The position numbers and the translations under genes are program-made. A model generated the notes under the pieces. That model was given only the letters and a program-made list of their open reading frames with translations, did no database searches and was not told the DNA's origin. A stretch of DNA of 64,000 bases from Cyanophora paradoxa (Eukaryota; Glaucocystophyceae; Cyanophorales; Cyanophoraceae): assembly GCA_004431415.1 (NCBI GenBank), contig QPMI01000560.1, positions 62,001 to 126,000 of the forward strand. The letters run 5' to 3'. Positions 30,002 through 43,584 of the stretch are shown here, in pieces; position 1 is the stretch's first letter, and the number at the start of each line of letters is the position of its first letter.

Positions 30002-32514
30002 CTACTCCCAGAGGATGAGGAGCTTGTCGCGGGCGACTGTTGCGAGGCGCCCCTCCGCGCTCCACGCGCACCCCGCCACCGGCCCCCTGCCGGCCCGCCC
30101 GCCTGAGAACGGGGCCCGGCCGGCGAGAATCGCGCGCACGTGTGGTGGCCCTTGAGGGCGGCCTTCAGCTTGCCCGTGTGGGCGTTCCAGAGGCACACGA
30201 CCCCGTCCTGCCCGCCCGCCGCCACCCACTGCCCGTCCATGCTGCGCCGCCCACCCGCGTGAGCCGAAGCGGGAGGCGGAGGCGGGGCGGGGGGACCTGG
30301 CGGCGGCGCGGGTCCAGTTGAGGCCGGAGCGGAACTGGTCGTCCTTGAAGGAGGCGAGCTCCTCGTACGTCCGCACGTCCACGATCTGGCGCGGCGGCCG
30401 GGGCCGGGGCCGGGGTGAGGGCGGCGCGTCCAGCGGTGGACGCCCACCCGTCCTCCCGTCTCCGAGGCGGACGCGAGAGGGGCGTGGGGCGGACGGACCT
30501 TGAGGACGTTGTCGCGGCCGGCGGTGAGGACGCGGTTGCCGTCGGTCAGCAGCTGCACGGACGTGATCTGCGCGCTGTGCAGGTTCGAGCAGTCCTGCAC
30601 CAGCGCCCCCGAGCCGCCCTGCGAAGGAGCTCAAGAAGAAGCTCCTCAAGAAGGAGAAGACGGGCTGCCGGCCTCGAAGAAGCGGAGGTGGCCGTCGAGG
30701 TGGCCCGAGACGACCATGGAGGCGTCCGCGTTCACCGCCAGGTCGTTCACGCTCGACCCGCACAAGATCGTCTTCACGCCTTCCGAGGGATAGACTCGTC
30801 AGAAAGACAGCAGGGAGCGGGGCGGAGGGGCGCACAGAAGCCGCGGGCGAGGTCCCATATCTTCACCGAACGGTCGTGACTCCCCGAGACCTGCCGCCCC
30901 AGCTCGGGACAAAGCGGGGGACCGGAGCCAGCCGGGCGGGGCCGCGGGGCGGGGCGGGGCGGGGCGGACGACGCGCTGGGAGGCCTGGGCCTGGGCGACG
31001 CGGACGGAGAAGACCTTCCCCTGGTGGCCCGTGAACACGTGCTGCCCGGGAGGCGCCGGCTCAGAGGCGCGCCGCTCAAGGGGGCGGCGGGGGCAGGGCG
31101 CTGCGGCGGGCACCCGGACGCGCTGCGTGGCGCAGTCCCACACGCGCACGTTGTTGTCGTTCGAGGCGCCCGCGAGCAGCTGCGGGAGCGAGGGGGCGCG
31201 CCTCAGCACGCGCCGGGGAGCGGAGGAGGGCTCGTTCGCGCCTTGCCGTCGGAGGAGAAGGCGACGGACATGACGGCCTGCACGGCGCCCGTGTACGAGG
31301 CGGAGTGCGCCCCCGTCGTCGCGCTCCACGCCTTGATCAGCTTGTCCTCGCTCCCCGTCGCCACCGTCGTCCCCCGCTCGTCGAACGCCACGCAGTTCAC
31401 CTCCGCGCTGTGCGCCGTCTGGCCCCGCGCCCCGCCCCGTCAGATCGCGCCGCCTCGGGCCGGCCCGTGTCCGCCCCCGGCCTCGCGCACGATCTTGAGC
31501 TTCGGCTTCGAAGGCGCGTCGGCGGCGTCGCGCCCGAACGCGCTGCCGGGCGGTGAGGATCGGCAGGCGCGGGCCGCAGGCGGGGCGGGGCGGGAGGGGA
31601 GCGCGCCCGCCGACGAGGAGCTCGGCGGGGGGCGCGGGGACGCTGCGCTCGGCCTCGCGGACGAGCTCCAGCTCCTTCTTCTCCCGCAGCAGCTCCTCGT
31701 ACATCTCGTTGTACTGCGCGGCCCCCGCCCTCGAGCTCGCCCGGCGCGGCGAGGGCGGGGCGGGGGCCGGCCCCGCGCCTTGTTCATGCGCTCGACCTCG
31801 CTCTGCTTCATCTCGATGAGCCGCTGCGTCAGCGCCGCCACGTCCGCCTCCGCCTTGGCCCGCGCCGCCTCCGCCGCCTCCGCGGCCGCCCGCAGCGTCC
31901 CGTTCTCCGCCGTCAGCAGCGCGACCGTGCCGTCCCGCTCCTTGACGACCGCCTGCAGCCGCGCGACCTCCGCCAGCGCGCCGGCCTTGGCCGCCCGCTC
32001 CTCCTCCAGCTCCCTCTGCCGCTTCAAGAGGGCGTCCCGCGCCGCCTGCGCCTCCGTCGTCCGCTGGTACAGCTCCGACGCCGTCGCCGCCTTCTCCTTG
32101 TAGAGGCCATTCAGCTCCTCCTGTTGCTTCCTCGCCTGCTCCTCTACCTCCTTCAGCTTCGCCGCCGACGCCACGCCCCTGCGCCGCCCGAATGAGCGCG
32201 CCTGACAGGCGCTGACACGGACGGGACGCGCCCTGACGCCGACGCCTGCCGCAGTAGCGCTTGCTGCTCGACGACCGAGGCTCGCAGCTGGTGCAGCTCC
32301 TTCTCGAAGCTCGCACACCGCTGCTGCAGCTGCCTTTCCCGCTCCACCGTCGCGCCATCTGCGCCGAGAGGTTGGTCGCGCGCCCGGCGCTGTGCGGAGG
32401 TGCTCGCGCACGGGATCGGACGAGGTCTCTGAAAGGATCGCGCTCTCTCCTGTCGCGTGCGGCCAGCTGCGCGAGGCAGTCGCGCTGCCACGCTTCAGGT
32501 CCGGACACCGCCAT
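30002..32514 (-). CDS. ATG16: Autophagy protein ATG16 (coiled coil + WD40)
   Basis: ATG at 32514: MAVSGPEAWQRDCLAQLAAR and DRRERDPFRDLV form the ATG5-binding helix typical of ATG16 N-termini. Then comes a long coiled coil (LKEVEEQARKQQEELNGLYK; RQRELEEERAAKAGALAEVA) with the family block LTQRLIEMKQSEVERMNKA and MYEELLREKKELE. After KPKLKIVREA a seven-blade WD40 propeller follows, including EVNCVAFDERGTTVATGSED, LLAGASNDNNVRVWDCATQ, HVFTGHQGKVFSVRV, VSGSHDRSVKIWDL, ILCGSSVNDLAVNADASMVV, GNRVLTAGRDNVLK, LNWTRAA, WVAAGGQDGVVCLWN and LATVARDKLLILWE ending at 30002. This is the animal/plant ATG16L architecture, in which the protein positions the ATG12-ATG5 conjugate for ATG8 lipidation. Introns are short and GC-rich. 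The start lies 151 bases from the EF-Tu start on the other strand. Confidence 0.92.
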
Positions 32515-32665
32515 GGAGCCGTTCCCAATCGCTTCAGCGCAGCCTCCTTGTAGCTTTACTGCTGAATTCGAGTCGCCAGGGCCTCGGACGCGGAGGCTTT
32601 TGAAGTGTAGCGTACCCCTCCCCGTTCGTCAAAAAGTTCGTGGAGGCAGCCGCCGCCACTTCAAA
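32515..32665. promoter_or_regulatory. Compact divergent promoter ATG16 / mitochondrial EF-Tu
   Basis: Only 151 bases separate the two start codons. Any core promoters and 5' UTRs of both genes must fit here or overlap. No TATA box is evident. Confidence 0.5.
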
Positions 32666-35017
<2,352 letters not shown>

Positions 35018-35403
35018 GCGCGCCGCTCCTCTTCGCAGCTAGCGCCCCCGCCTCCCCCGCCCCCCTCCCGGCCCCTCTGCTTCTTCTCGTCCGTCTCAAT
35101 TAACAGCTGAATCGCCGCCTTGTCCGGGCACGGGAAGCGGGATCGAGGGGCTGCAACCAGGGGCCATTCCATTATTCGCTCTTGATTCGAAAAGAGCTCT
35201 GTCTGCGGATGGGGGTACTGCCATCATTACTACGACTGCTGGGCTACTGCTATTATAGACAGAGTGCACTGATGAGGACTCGGCCGCGAACGCGGGCGGC
35301 CCCGGCGCCATAGGACTGTGGGCGCCGGGCCGCCAAAGGAGCAGGGCGCGAGGGACTATAAAGAAGAGTGCGGAAAAAGCTGGGCCGAGGGCCGGGGCCG
35401 GGG
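35018..35403. other. Convergent 3' spacer
   Basis: About 385 bases between EF-Tu and the ARM-repeat gene, tail to tail. AT-richer text near 35160-35270 probably contains processing signals. No gene. Confidence 0.5.
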
Positions 35404-37711
35404 CTAGGCGAGGGCGGCGTCGCGGGCGAGGAGGCGGTCGATGAGGGAGTCGAGGGGCGCCCCGCGCCGCGCCACGTGCGCCTTCAGCTCCAGCGCCAGC
35501 TCCAGCGCCCCCCGGCTCGGCGAGCGCCTCGCCGGCCCCGCCGGCCCCTCCGGCGGCGCCAGGTCGATCACCAGCGCCGTGTCCCCCACCTCGTCCCCCT
35601 TGCCCGGCACCGCCCCCGGGAGGAGCCGCAGCGCGCCGGCGCCCTCGTCGCCCGCCGGCGGGGGCGGGGCCTCCTCGCCCTTGAGCGCCGCCTCGGCCGA
35701 GGCGAGGAGGTCGTTGAGGGAGGAGCGGCGGGGCCCGGCGCCGGCCCCGCGCCCGCCCCCGCCGCGATCGCCTCGGCGATGCGGCTCTTGGGGCCGCCGG
35801 CCGGGGGCGTCGCCCCCGTGGCGCCCTCCTGGATCGCCCCCGGGCGGCGCTGCGGCGGGGCCGGGGCGCAGGCGGAGGCGGAGGCGGAGGAGGCGCTGCT
35901 GCCGCTCTCCCCGTCGCCGCCGGGGCCGCCCTCCGCGAGGGGCACCACGTCGCAGCTCTCGGCCTCGGCCGCCGCGGAGCTCCCGCCGGCGCCCCCGAGC
36001 TGGAGCTCGCAGCGGGGCCGCCGGCGCCGTGGGAGCTCGCGTGCGAGGCGCGGCGCGCGCTGCGGGGCGAGGCGTCGCCGGGGGCCGGTAGCGGGCCGAC
36101 TGCGGGGCAGCGCGAGGCCGCCCTCCGCCGAGTGCGAGCGCGCCAGGTCGCCCCGCACGCGCGCCGCCGCCGCCGGCGAGAGGCTCGCGGCGTGCGGCAG
36201 CGCGGTGACCGTGGCCGAGTGGGCGAGGCCGGGGCGGGCGCGGGCCGAGGCGGGCGAGAGGCTGGAGGAGTGGGGAAGGGCGGAGAGCGTCGCCGAGTGG
36301 GCGAGGTCGGGGCGCGCGGGCGGGCGGGGAGGGGGAGGCGGAGGCGGAGCTCGGGGGGTCGGCGGGGGGCACGGGGGAGGAGCTGGCGGAGCGGGAGGTC
36401 TGGAAGATGGATGCGAAGCCGCTGATGGCCCGCCCGATCGCGCTCTTGCTGCGGCTCCGCTGCATGGTGGGGCCGGCCGCGTCGCCCCCGGCTGCCCCCC
36501 CCGCCGGCGCCGGCGCCGGGCCCGATGCTCCCGGAGCGGAGGCGCTCGGTGAAGCGCTGGACGGCCGACTTGCGGCGGGCGGCCGGCGGGGGCGAGGCCT
36601 CCACGCCCGCGCCCCACGAGAGCGCGCTCGAGCGGCGCCGGTCGTAGGGCGAGGGCGAGGCGCTCCCCCCCGAGTCCCGCCGCCGGGGGCCCACGGGACC
36701 GGCGACCCGTCCGAGTCGAAGCCGCCGGGGCCGCCGCCGCCGCCCTCCCACGGCGACGCCTCGCCGTCGTTCGGGTCGCTGGGGCCGCCGCGGGGGCCCG
36801 GGAGGAGGCGGCGCTGGCGGGCGCCGGAGAGGGAGCCCGAGGCGGAGGAGGCGTTGGAGGAGAGCGGGGCGTCGGCGTCGAGGACGTCCGAGGTCTTGGC
36901 CATCGCCTCCGCCAGGCGGCCCTCGTCCTCGAAGAGCACGACGAGCTCGGCCGCCATGTCCGCCCCCTCGTCGTCCGCCAGCCCGTCGCGCAGGCGCTGC
37001 AGGCAGCGGAGGGCGGGGCCGGCGTCGGCGAGGATGCGGCCGACGGCCTCGCGGTGCACGCCGCTGCGGGCGAGGGCGAGGAGCGCCCGCATCGACGAGG
37101 CGACCTCCTCCGAGTCGAGGTCCACCGCCTCCGCCGCCGCCAGCGCCGAGAGCAGCGCCGCCGTGCCCCGCGCGAGCTCCCGCCGCACGCCGGGCTCGCG
37201 CCCGCAGTCGGACTCGGCGACGGAGGCGAGGGCGGCGGAGGCGGCGGAGCGGACGACGGGCGAGTCGTGCTCCACGAGCCGCACGAGCGGGCGCACGCCG
37301 CCGTGCTCGACGAGGCGGCGCAGGCCCTCCTCCGAGGCCGAGAGGAGGGCGTCGGCGAGCACCGGGGGCCCCAGCCAGTGCGAGCCCCGGCGGGCGGCGT
37401 AGTTGAGCTCCTCGACGAGCTGCCGCGCCGCCTTCTTTGACGTCGCGAACTCCTCCTCCAGCGCGTCTGCTCCGGCGCCGGCGCCCCCCGCGTCAGACCC
37501 AGCGCGGGCGGGGCGGGGCGGGGCGGGGCGGGGCGGGGCGGGGCGGACGGGTGGCGGCGAGGTTGCGGATGACGGCGACGGCGAGGCGGGCGTCCGAGTC
37601 GGAGGCGAGGCCGTCCCCGAGGCTCAGCACATTCCGCACCCGCAGCGCCCCCATCACACGCTCCGCCGTCGTCGCTGCCGCCCCACCGCCCCCGTCACCT
37701 CGCCGGCCCCG

Positions 37712-37749
<38 letters not shown>

Positions 37750-38551
37750 GCGCACGGTTGCTGGAGAGGAGGCGCAGGATGGTGAGGGCGACGCTGCGCT
37801 GCTCGTCCTGCCCGTCCCCCGCCGCCTGCCCCGCCTCCCGCACGTCCGCCGAGGCGATCCCGACCAGCGCCCGGATGCCCGGCGCCGCCTCCGGGTTCCC
37901 CAGCTCCTCCTCTCCCACAGCTGCGCGCCCGTGCGCGTCAGCGCGGGACGCGCGCGACGCGGCGGCAGCCTTCGCCGGCCCCGCACCATTCTGCAGGATG
38001 AGGCCCATGAGCTGCTGCAGGTTCGCGAAGCGCACGGCCGGGTTCGTCCAGGGTGCTGCGCTTCCAAGTGTGCGCAGGAGCTGCACGGCTTGCTGCCCCG
38101 GGTCCAGGATCTGCGCAACGGGATGAGCCGTGACACGAACCCCGACGGAGCAGCACCGCACCTTCTCCTCCTGCGGGGCGATGGAGCGCCGGGCTGCACC
38201 GAGCATCAAAGAGCCCAGCGACTCGAACATGGCCGCTGTGATGCTCTTCCGCTGCCCCCGGCTCGAGCGCCCGCCGCCAAAGCTATCAATGTTGCTCGCC
38301 GCGCTCTTCCGCCGCGACTGCTGGAAGCTCTCCGGCTGCGGCGCAAACGAGGCGCTTTTGCGGCGGGACTGGAAGCTCTCCGGCGGCGGTACATTGGGCA
38401 GCTCGTGCGCAGAGCTTTCGGCGGGGCCGCTCTGCGGGACATTTAGGGCTGTGGAGCCGCGCCGGGCCGTCGAGCCACGCCTGGTCTGCCCGAAGCCGAC
38501 TTCCGGCGCCGAGGCGCTGTGCCGCAACCCATGTGGTCCACTCCCCGGCAC
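35404..38551 (-). CDS. Armadillo-repeat protein with Ser-rich tail
   Basis: The first recognisable coding text, GSGPHGLRHSASAPEVGFGQ, begins at about 38551 without an ATG, so a short upstream exon is likely. The N-terminal region has three basic phospho-motif-like copies: FQSRRKSAS, QQSRRKSAA and RGQRKSITA. ARM/HEAT-type helices follow: QAVQLLRTLGSAAPWTNPAV, RFANLQQLMGLILQNG, ALTILRLLSSNRAP, ARLAVAVIRNLAATR, LVEHGGVRPLVRLVEHDSPV with VRSAASAALASVAESD, SSMRALLALARSGVHREAVG and MAAELVVLFEDEGRLAEAMA. The C-terminal third (about 36800-35700) is low complexity with two near-repeats of RPxLAHSATxxALPHxxSLSPA. It ends LDSLIDRLLARDAALA at 35404. Role unknown; such proteins are usually scaffolds. Exon joins in the low-complexity part are uncertain. 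Confidence 0.65.
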
Positions 38552-39125
38552 ATCTGCGCCTTCGAAGAAGAGTCAGCTAGATGCGAGGAGGGCTAACATT
38601 GGTAAGTCGCCCCCTCGCGGCGTGGGCCGGCTAGAAGGCTGTTGCATATAAGGGGGTCCTAACAGATCTGCCGGCGGCGCGGCAACCGGAACGGCGCGGC
38701 GCGCGGCGGCGAGGACATGATGAGTTCGGGCGCACCTCGGGCGGCGCCGGCGCCGTTGCCCATCTGCAGCTACGCGCGCGGGCGTCGTTTATAGGAGATG
38801 CCTGGCTCTCGTACTCATTGCGGTGGAGCAACTTCCCAAGTTCTCGCGACCTCGTCCTGCTGTTGACGTAGCCCCCCAGCAGTACGAAAAAAAGTTGCGA
38901 AGAAGCTCTTCGGCAGCAGTTGCGCGGTTTGGCGGTGCTGCGGACCAGCTCGTCGCCGCTGGAGCAGAAGCTAGCCGTCCCGCGATCATCCCGACCTTTC
39001 CGGCGAAGCGACTCTGATTTCGCGTGAACTCCGGCGCCCCGCGCCGCCGGCGCTGCGCTTGAGCTCAAGCCCGGCGATATCTTTTTCTGCTGCGAAGGCG
39101 GAGGCGGAGCGACGACCTTTCGGGA
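38552..39125. promoter_or_regulatory. Divergent spacer ARM protein / four-TM protein
   Basis: About 570 bases. It may hold a first exon of the ARM gene (an ATG near 38647 on the minus strand, preceded by tatat text), which I could not join in phase. No other gene is seen. Confidence 0.35.
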
Positions 39126-40105
39126 ATGGAGCGCGCCGCGGAGCGCGCCCCTCTGCTGAGCGCCGGCGTAGCTGGCAGTCGCGCTCGGAGTGCTGGCGGC
39201 AGCCGTGGCAGCAGCCCCCTGGGGACGCTTTTTGAAGAGCCGGGGCTCCATCCTTGGACCAAGCTGGAGCCGGTCCTGGAAATTCTGAGCAGAGGCTGCA
39301 GTCTGATTGCGCTCTCGTCCGGACTTCTTCTTGCTCTGGTGTCCTTGTACTTGCGGAAGGTGAACGCGCGCGCGCCCGCCCATCGGCCGCTTCGCTTCGC
39401 GCGATTGGTTCGGCAGGTTTCGCCGCTCATCGAGTCCAAGACCCTGGCGCTCGTGATCGGCTTTGGCCTGCTGCTCACGGCCTCCATATTCCTTCTCCTG
39501 GGCTTCGAGGCGTATCTGAACAAGACGGGGAACCTTCCGGAGGAAGCGTCGAACGTAATGGTGCGCACGGGCGCCCCCGCGCGCCCGTCCGCCGCCCCTC
39601 ACGCCGGCCCCGCGCCGCGGCGCCCGCGCAGTCGAAGATCGCGACGGGGACGATCGCTTTCGCGATCGCGATCTGCGCGGCGTCGCTGGCGTGGCGGGCG
39701 GCGAACGTCGGGGAGGACGACGACCTCATCAAGAAGCCGGTCCTGCACTTCGCGGGCAGGCACCCCGACGCGCTCTGCGAGTACGAGATGCGCCACGGCT
39801 GCTCCGGCTGGCGATTCGCCTGCCCCGAGACCATCGTCCCGCCCCGCGCCTCGGCGGACCCCGCCAAGGCGCTGCAGCGGCTCTGCCCCGCGGGCTGCCC
39901 GGCCCTCTCCAACCGGGCGCCGTGCTACCCCGTCATCGCCGCGGAGAGCCGCGCCACGGACGTCGGCCTCGTCGGCGTCTGCCTCGCCCTGCTCGCCGCC
40001 CGCGCCGCCGGCGCCCTCGCCAGCGCCGCCCTCGCCCGCATCGCCGCCCACAACCGCGCCGCCCTCGAGCGCGCCATCGCCGGCCCGCCCCTCTCCCTCC
40101 TCTAG
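39126..40105 (+). CDS. Four-transmembrane, tetraspanin-like protein
   Basis: Two exons, 39126-39560 and 39632-40105, give 302 residues. Four hydrophobic segments are visible: SLIALSSGLLLALVSLYL (about 60-77), LALVIGFGLLLTASIFLLLG (about 107-126), IATGTIAFAIAICAASLAW (about 148-166) and VGLVGVCLALLAARAAGALA (about 260-280). Between TM3 and TM4 lies a loop of about 95 residues with seven Cys, including HGCSGWRFACPE, RLCPAGCPAL and APCYPVI. Short cytosolic ends with TM1-TM2 close together and a large Cys-rich TM3-TM4 loop are the tetraspanin plan. The signature CCG is only partly kept (GCSGW), so this is a divergent member or a look-alike. The N-terminus has an acidic dileucine-like ERAPLLSAG. 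It converges on CGL160 with 64 bases between stops. Confidence 0.7.
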
Positions 40106-40169
40106 CCCCCGGCGAGTTTCGCGGCTCCAACACCGGTTGTTTGACTGAGCCGCTGAGAGCGGAGGCGCG

Positions 40170-41363
40170 CTAGTCGCGGGGCGGGGGCGGGGGCTCGGAG
40201 GCGGCAAAGGCCTCCTTGAAGGTGTAGATGAGGACGGCGGCCTTGTACGTGAAGAAGCCGAGCAGGGAGGGGAAGAACTCGAGGAAGTCGTACTTCTTCG
40301 CGAGCAGCGCCAGCAGCACGGGGATCGCGTACCCGACCGCCCCGCCGCCCCCCGGCCCCGCCCGGTCCACGCTGCGCGCCAGCAGCACGAGGTAGCCCAG
40401 GCTGCCGGCGGCGCCGGCGGCGAAGCTCGCTGTGCTGTACTGGTCCCCCGTGATCGCGTACGCGAGGACCGTGCCGCCCACGCCGAGGACGAGGCAGTTG
40501 CGGAGCAGCTCGACCTTGATCATCGCGTACTCGCGCTCCGACTGGGCCCGCAGCGCCGCCCGCTGCTCCTCCGTCTGCGCCTGCTCCTCGGCGGTGATCA
40601 GGGCCGTCGCCTTGCTGTAGCGCGCCTCGATGCGCTCCTGCTGCTTCGCCTTCTTCGCGTTCAGGCGGCGCTGGCGGGACGAGGGGCCCCCGACGATGGG
40701 GTAGCGGGCGGCGGGCGTGTCTGCGGCGCGCTTGGCCTCCTCCTCCATGCGCGCCATGAAGCGCTTCGTCTCGCGCATCGCCTCGCTGTCCTCCTCCGTC
40801 GAGAAGATGCGCCGCGGCATGTCGTCCACCACGTACACCTCCTCCCGCAGCCGCCCCAGCCGCTCCAGCTCCTGCTCCTGCCGCCGCCGCTCCGCTTCCG
40901 CCGCCGCCTCCCGCTCCGCACGCTCCCGCTCGATCCGCTCGTTGTCCTCCGCCCGCCGGTCCGGCTTCACCTCCTCGTACACCCACTTGCGCTGCCGGAA
41001 GTCCCATTCCTTTCTCGGCTTCACCTCGAAGTCTTCGAACTGCTTCCGCGAGTCCCCGCGCGCCGCCTCCGGCGCTGCCCCGCCGATCTCGGCGGCCGAG
41101 AACCCAGCGCGCCTGCCGCCGCGCTTCAAGGGCGCAGTGGTGCGGAGCCTGTGCGCAAGGCGAGCGCGTCAGAAGGCAGATCGCAAGCTAAACAGGGCGA
41201 CGCCCGCCGCGCGGCAGGCGGCGAGCGCGAGCTTGACCGGCGAGTGCGCGCACCCGCTTTCGGGCCTCAGCAACCGTAGCTGCGTCGGTGCAGGGCTGCC
41301 GAGCTCACGGATGATCTGCCCCCGCGCAGGCGGCAGGCACGACAAGCCGCAAAAAGCTGTCAT
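40170..41363 (-). CDS. CGL160: CGL160-like plastid ATP synthase assembly factor
   Basis: Exon 1 (41363-41254) starts MTAFCGLSCLPPARGQIIRE, a plastid leader with Phe-4. Exon 2 (41148-40170) joins in phase to give 362 residues. A charged stromal region (EWDFRQRKWVYEEVKPDRRA, then a long Glu/Arg coiled coil) is followed by a membrane domain of about 115 residues: LVLGVGGTVLAYAITGDQY, GSLGYLVLLARSVDRAG, GYAIPVLLALLAKKYD and LEFFPSLLGFFTYKAAVLIY. That domain matches CGL160/Atp1(AtpI)-type proteins, in which GFFTYK is characteristic. Plant CGL160 helps recruit CF1 and assemble the c-ring of the thylakoid ATP synthase. The true ATG lies in exon 1; exon 2 alone has no ATG at its start. The donor is GCGG/GTGCGC with cttctgacgcg near the acceptor. 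Confidence 0.82.
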
Positions 41364-41504
41364 CTCGCGCTGGAGCTGTGGGCTGTCTGCTGCGCCCGGC
41401 GGTCGCGCGTTCTACAGACCCGGCCGTCCGAGCTTCTTATATCCGACTCTAGCGCGGCGCCGCGATCCAAGCCGATCTGCGCTAGACGGGTACGGGTAGC
41501 CGCG
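41364..41504. promoter_or_regulatory. Divergent promoter CGL160 / lycopene cyclase
   Basis: 141 bases between ATG codons of two plastid-protein genes on opposite strands. Co-regulation is plausible; no element identified. Confidence 0.5.
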
Positions 41505-43584
41505 ATGCACGCGTTCGTTGCGGGCCTCCCCGCACAGCCACGAGGCGCCCGAGCGGTTCAGCACGAACTGCTGCGTGGCCAGGCCTGCCCCGCGGCGCCG
41601 GAGGCGGCGCGCGCGCGGATCGGCCGGCGGTCGAGGTTCTTCACAGGGGTCCAGAGCCGCGCGGAGAGGAGGCCTCGGTTCGATGCGCGGCCGCCCCACG
41701 CGTCCAGCAGCTGTCCGGTGGTGGCACGTGTGGCGCTTGACTCTGTGCCGAAAGTCCCGGTTGTCGCCAATCAAGCGATCGAATCCGTGCGTTTGCTGCG
41801 GCCTTGCGGCGTGCTAGGCGCATGAATTGGGCTCGATTGCAGATCTTGAAGGAGCTTGAGGGATCGCAACGACCCACAGATTGCGAGGCGCTCGTCATCG
41901 GCACGGGCCCCGCAGGCCTCGCCCTCGCCTCGGAGCTGAGCGCGCGGTGAGTGCGAGCGCCCTCAGGGGGTTAGCTAAGTGCTGAATTCTTGCCGCGCCC
42001 CGCAACAGCGGCGTGTCGGTCGTGCTGGCGGGCGACAACGTGTCGGCGCGGTGGATCCCCAACTACGGCGTGTGGCTCGGTGCGGCGACCGCTTGCGGCG
42101 GACCCAGTCCAGCCGCAGCTATTTGACGTCTCTCAGATGAGTTCCTGCCGCTGGGCTACAGCGAGAGCCTGCTCGCGAAGATCTGGCCCCGCACGACCGT
42201 CGACTTCCGGCCCGAGGCCCGGCGCATGTGCGGGCCCCGCCCCGCGCTCCCCGGTCTCCCCGCGCGCGCGCTAACGTGGCGGGGCAGGGTGCTGGACCGG
42301 CCGTACGGGCGCGTGGACCGGGTGAAGATGCAGGAGGAGCTGCTGAGGCGGTGCCAGCGGGGCGGCGTGCGGCTCGTCCAGCAGACCGTCACGGGGGTCG
42401 AGCACGATCGCACCGACTCCAGCCTCGTCCGCCTGTGCGCCGCGGGCGCCCCGCGCCGGCCCCGGCCGCCGCTGCCGCTGACGGGAGGGCGCAGCGGGGA
42501 CGGGGGCGAGCTGCGGGCGGGGGTGGTGGTGGACGCGACGGGCCACGGGGGCCGCTTCATGCGCTTCGGGCGGGACCAGGACGCGCTCGGCACCGAGCAC
42601 GGCGGGTCCCTCAAGAGCAACGCCCGCGCCCAGGGCGTCCAGGTGAGGGATGCGAGGCGGCCAGCGAGGGGCGGGGGGGCCGAGCGGGGCGGGCGGCAGG
42701 TGGCGTACGGCGTGGAGGCGGAGACGGAGGGCCCGCACGTGTGGCCCCTCGACGAGATGCTCCTCATGGACTTCCGTGCGCGCCCCGTACCCCCCGGGCG
42801 CCTGCCCCCGAGCCGGGGCGCAGGGAGCGAGCACCTGACGAGGGAGGAGGCGGAGAAGGAGGCGCCGACGTTCCTCTACGCGATGCCGATGAGCGAGACG
42901 CGGGTCTTCCTGGAGGAGACGTCGCTCGTCGCCCGCCCCGCCCTCGAGTTCGGGATGATCAAGGACCGCATGGAGCGGCGGCTCGCCTCGCTCGGCGTCA
43001 CCCTCAAGCACGTCGAGGAGGTCGAGTACTGCTACATCCCCATGGGCGGCGACCTCCCCGAGCCCGGCCGCGTCGTCGGCTTCGGCGGGGCGGCGCGCCT
43101 CGTGCACCCCTCCACGGGCTACATGTTCACCCGCGGCCTCGCCATGGCCCCCGTCCTCGCCGAGGCCCTCGCCGCCGCCCTCCGCGGGGGCGACCGGGCG
43201 AGCGCGGAGCGGGTGGCGGCGGCCGGCTGGGGCGCCCTCTGGTCCGGGGCGGGGCGCAAGGAGCGGGAGTTCTTCAAGTTCGGGATGGAGGTGCTGCTGG
43301 ACCTGGACCTCGCCGAGACGCGCCTCTTCTTCGACCGCTTCTTCGCCCTCCCCGACTGGCAGTGGCACGGCTTCCTCAAGCAGGACCTCCGCACCTACCA
43401 GATCCTCGCCTTCGGCCCGCCCCCCTCGCCCGCCCTCCCCCCCCGCTGCTCTGACGCGGCTCCGCTTCGCTTGCGCGCAGGGCTGACGCTCTTCGCGGGG
43501 GCGCCCTGGTCGCTGCGCCTCCGCCTCGTCCTCGCCGGCCTCCGCGACGGCGGCCTCCCCCTCCTCGCCGCCCTTCTCGGCTAG
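41505..43584 (+). CDS. Lycopene cyclase (plant LCYB/LCYE type)
   Basis: Exon 1 (41505-41786) begins MHAFVAGLPAQPRGARAVQH, a plastid leader with Phe-4. It joins in phase to exon 2 (41843-41946; ILKELEGSQRPTDCEALVIG and GTGPAGLALASEL, dinucleotide fold), 42009-42079 and 42137-42227. Family motifs in order are RWIPNYGVWLDEFLPLGY, LDRPYGRVDRVKMQEELLRR, VVVDATGH, VAYGVEAE, MDFR, FLYAMPMSETRVFLEETSLV, YCYIPMGGDLPEPGRVVGFG and GAARLVHPSTGYMFTRGLA. The C-terminal block DWQWHGFLKQDLRTYQILAF and GLTLFAGAP ends at 43584. The enzyme cyclises lycopene to beta- or epsilon-ring carotenes in plastid membranes; motifs alone do not settle which. The ATG at 41822, which would start a leaderless protein, lies inside intron 1. 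The last intron has a GC donor at 43415. It is paired head to head with CGL160. Confidence 0.92.

Noticed and set aside
37500-37760. GC-rich tandem arrays (ggcgg and ggggc runs) as a CRISPR-like or structural array
   Set aside because: They are simple poly-Ala/Pro-type or intronic GC slippage without spacers or regular repeat units. No CRISPR, insertion sequence or phage-like element was seen anywhere in the window.
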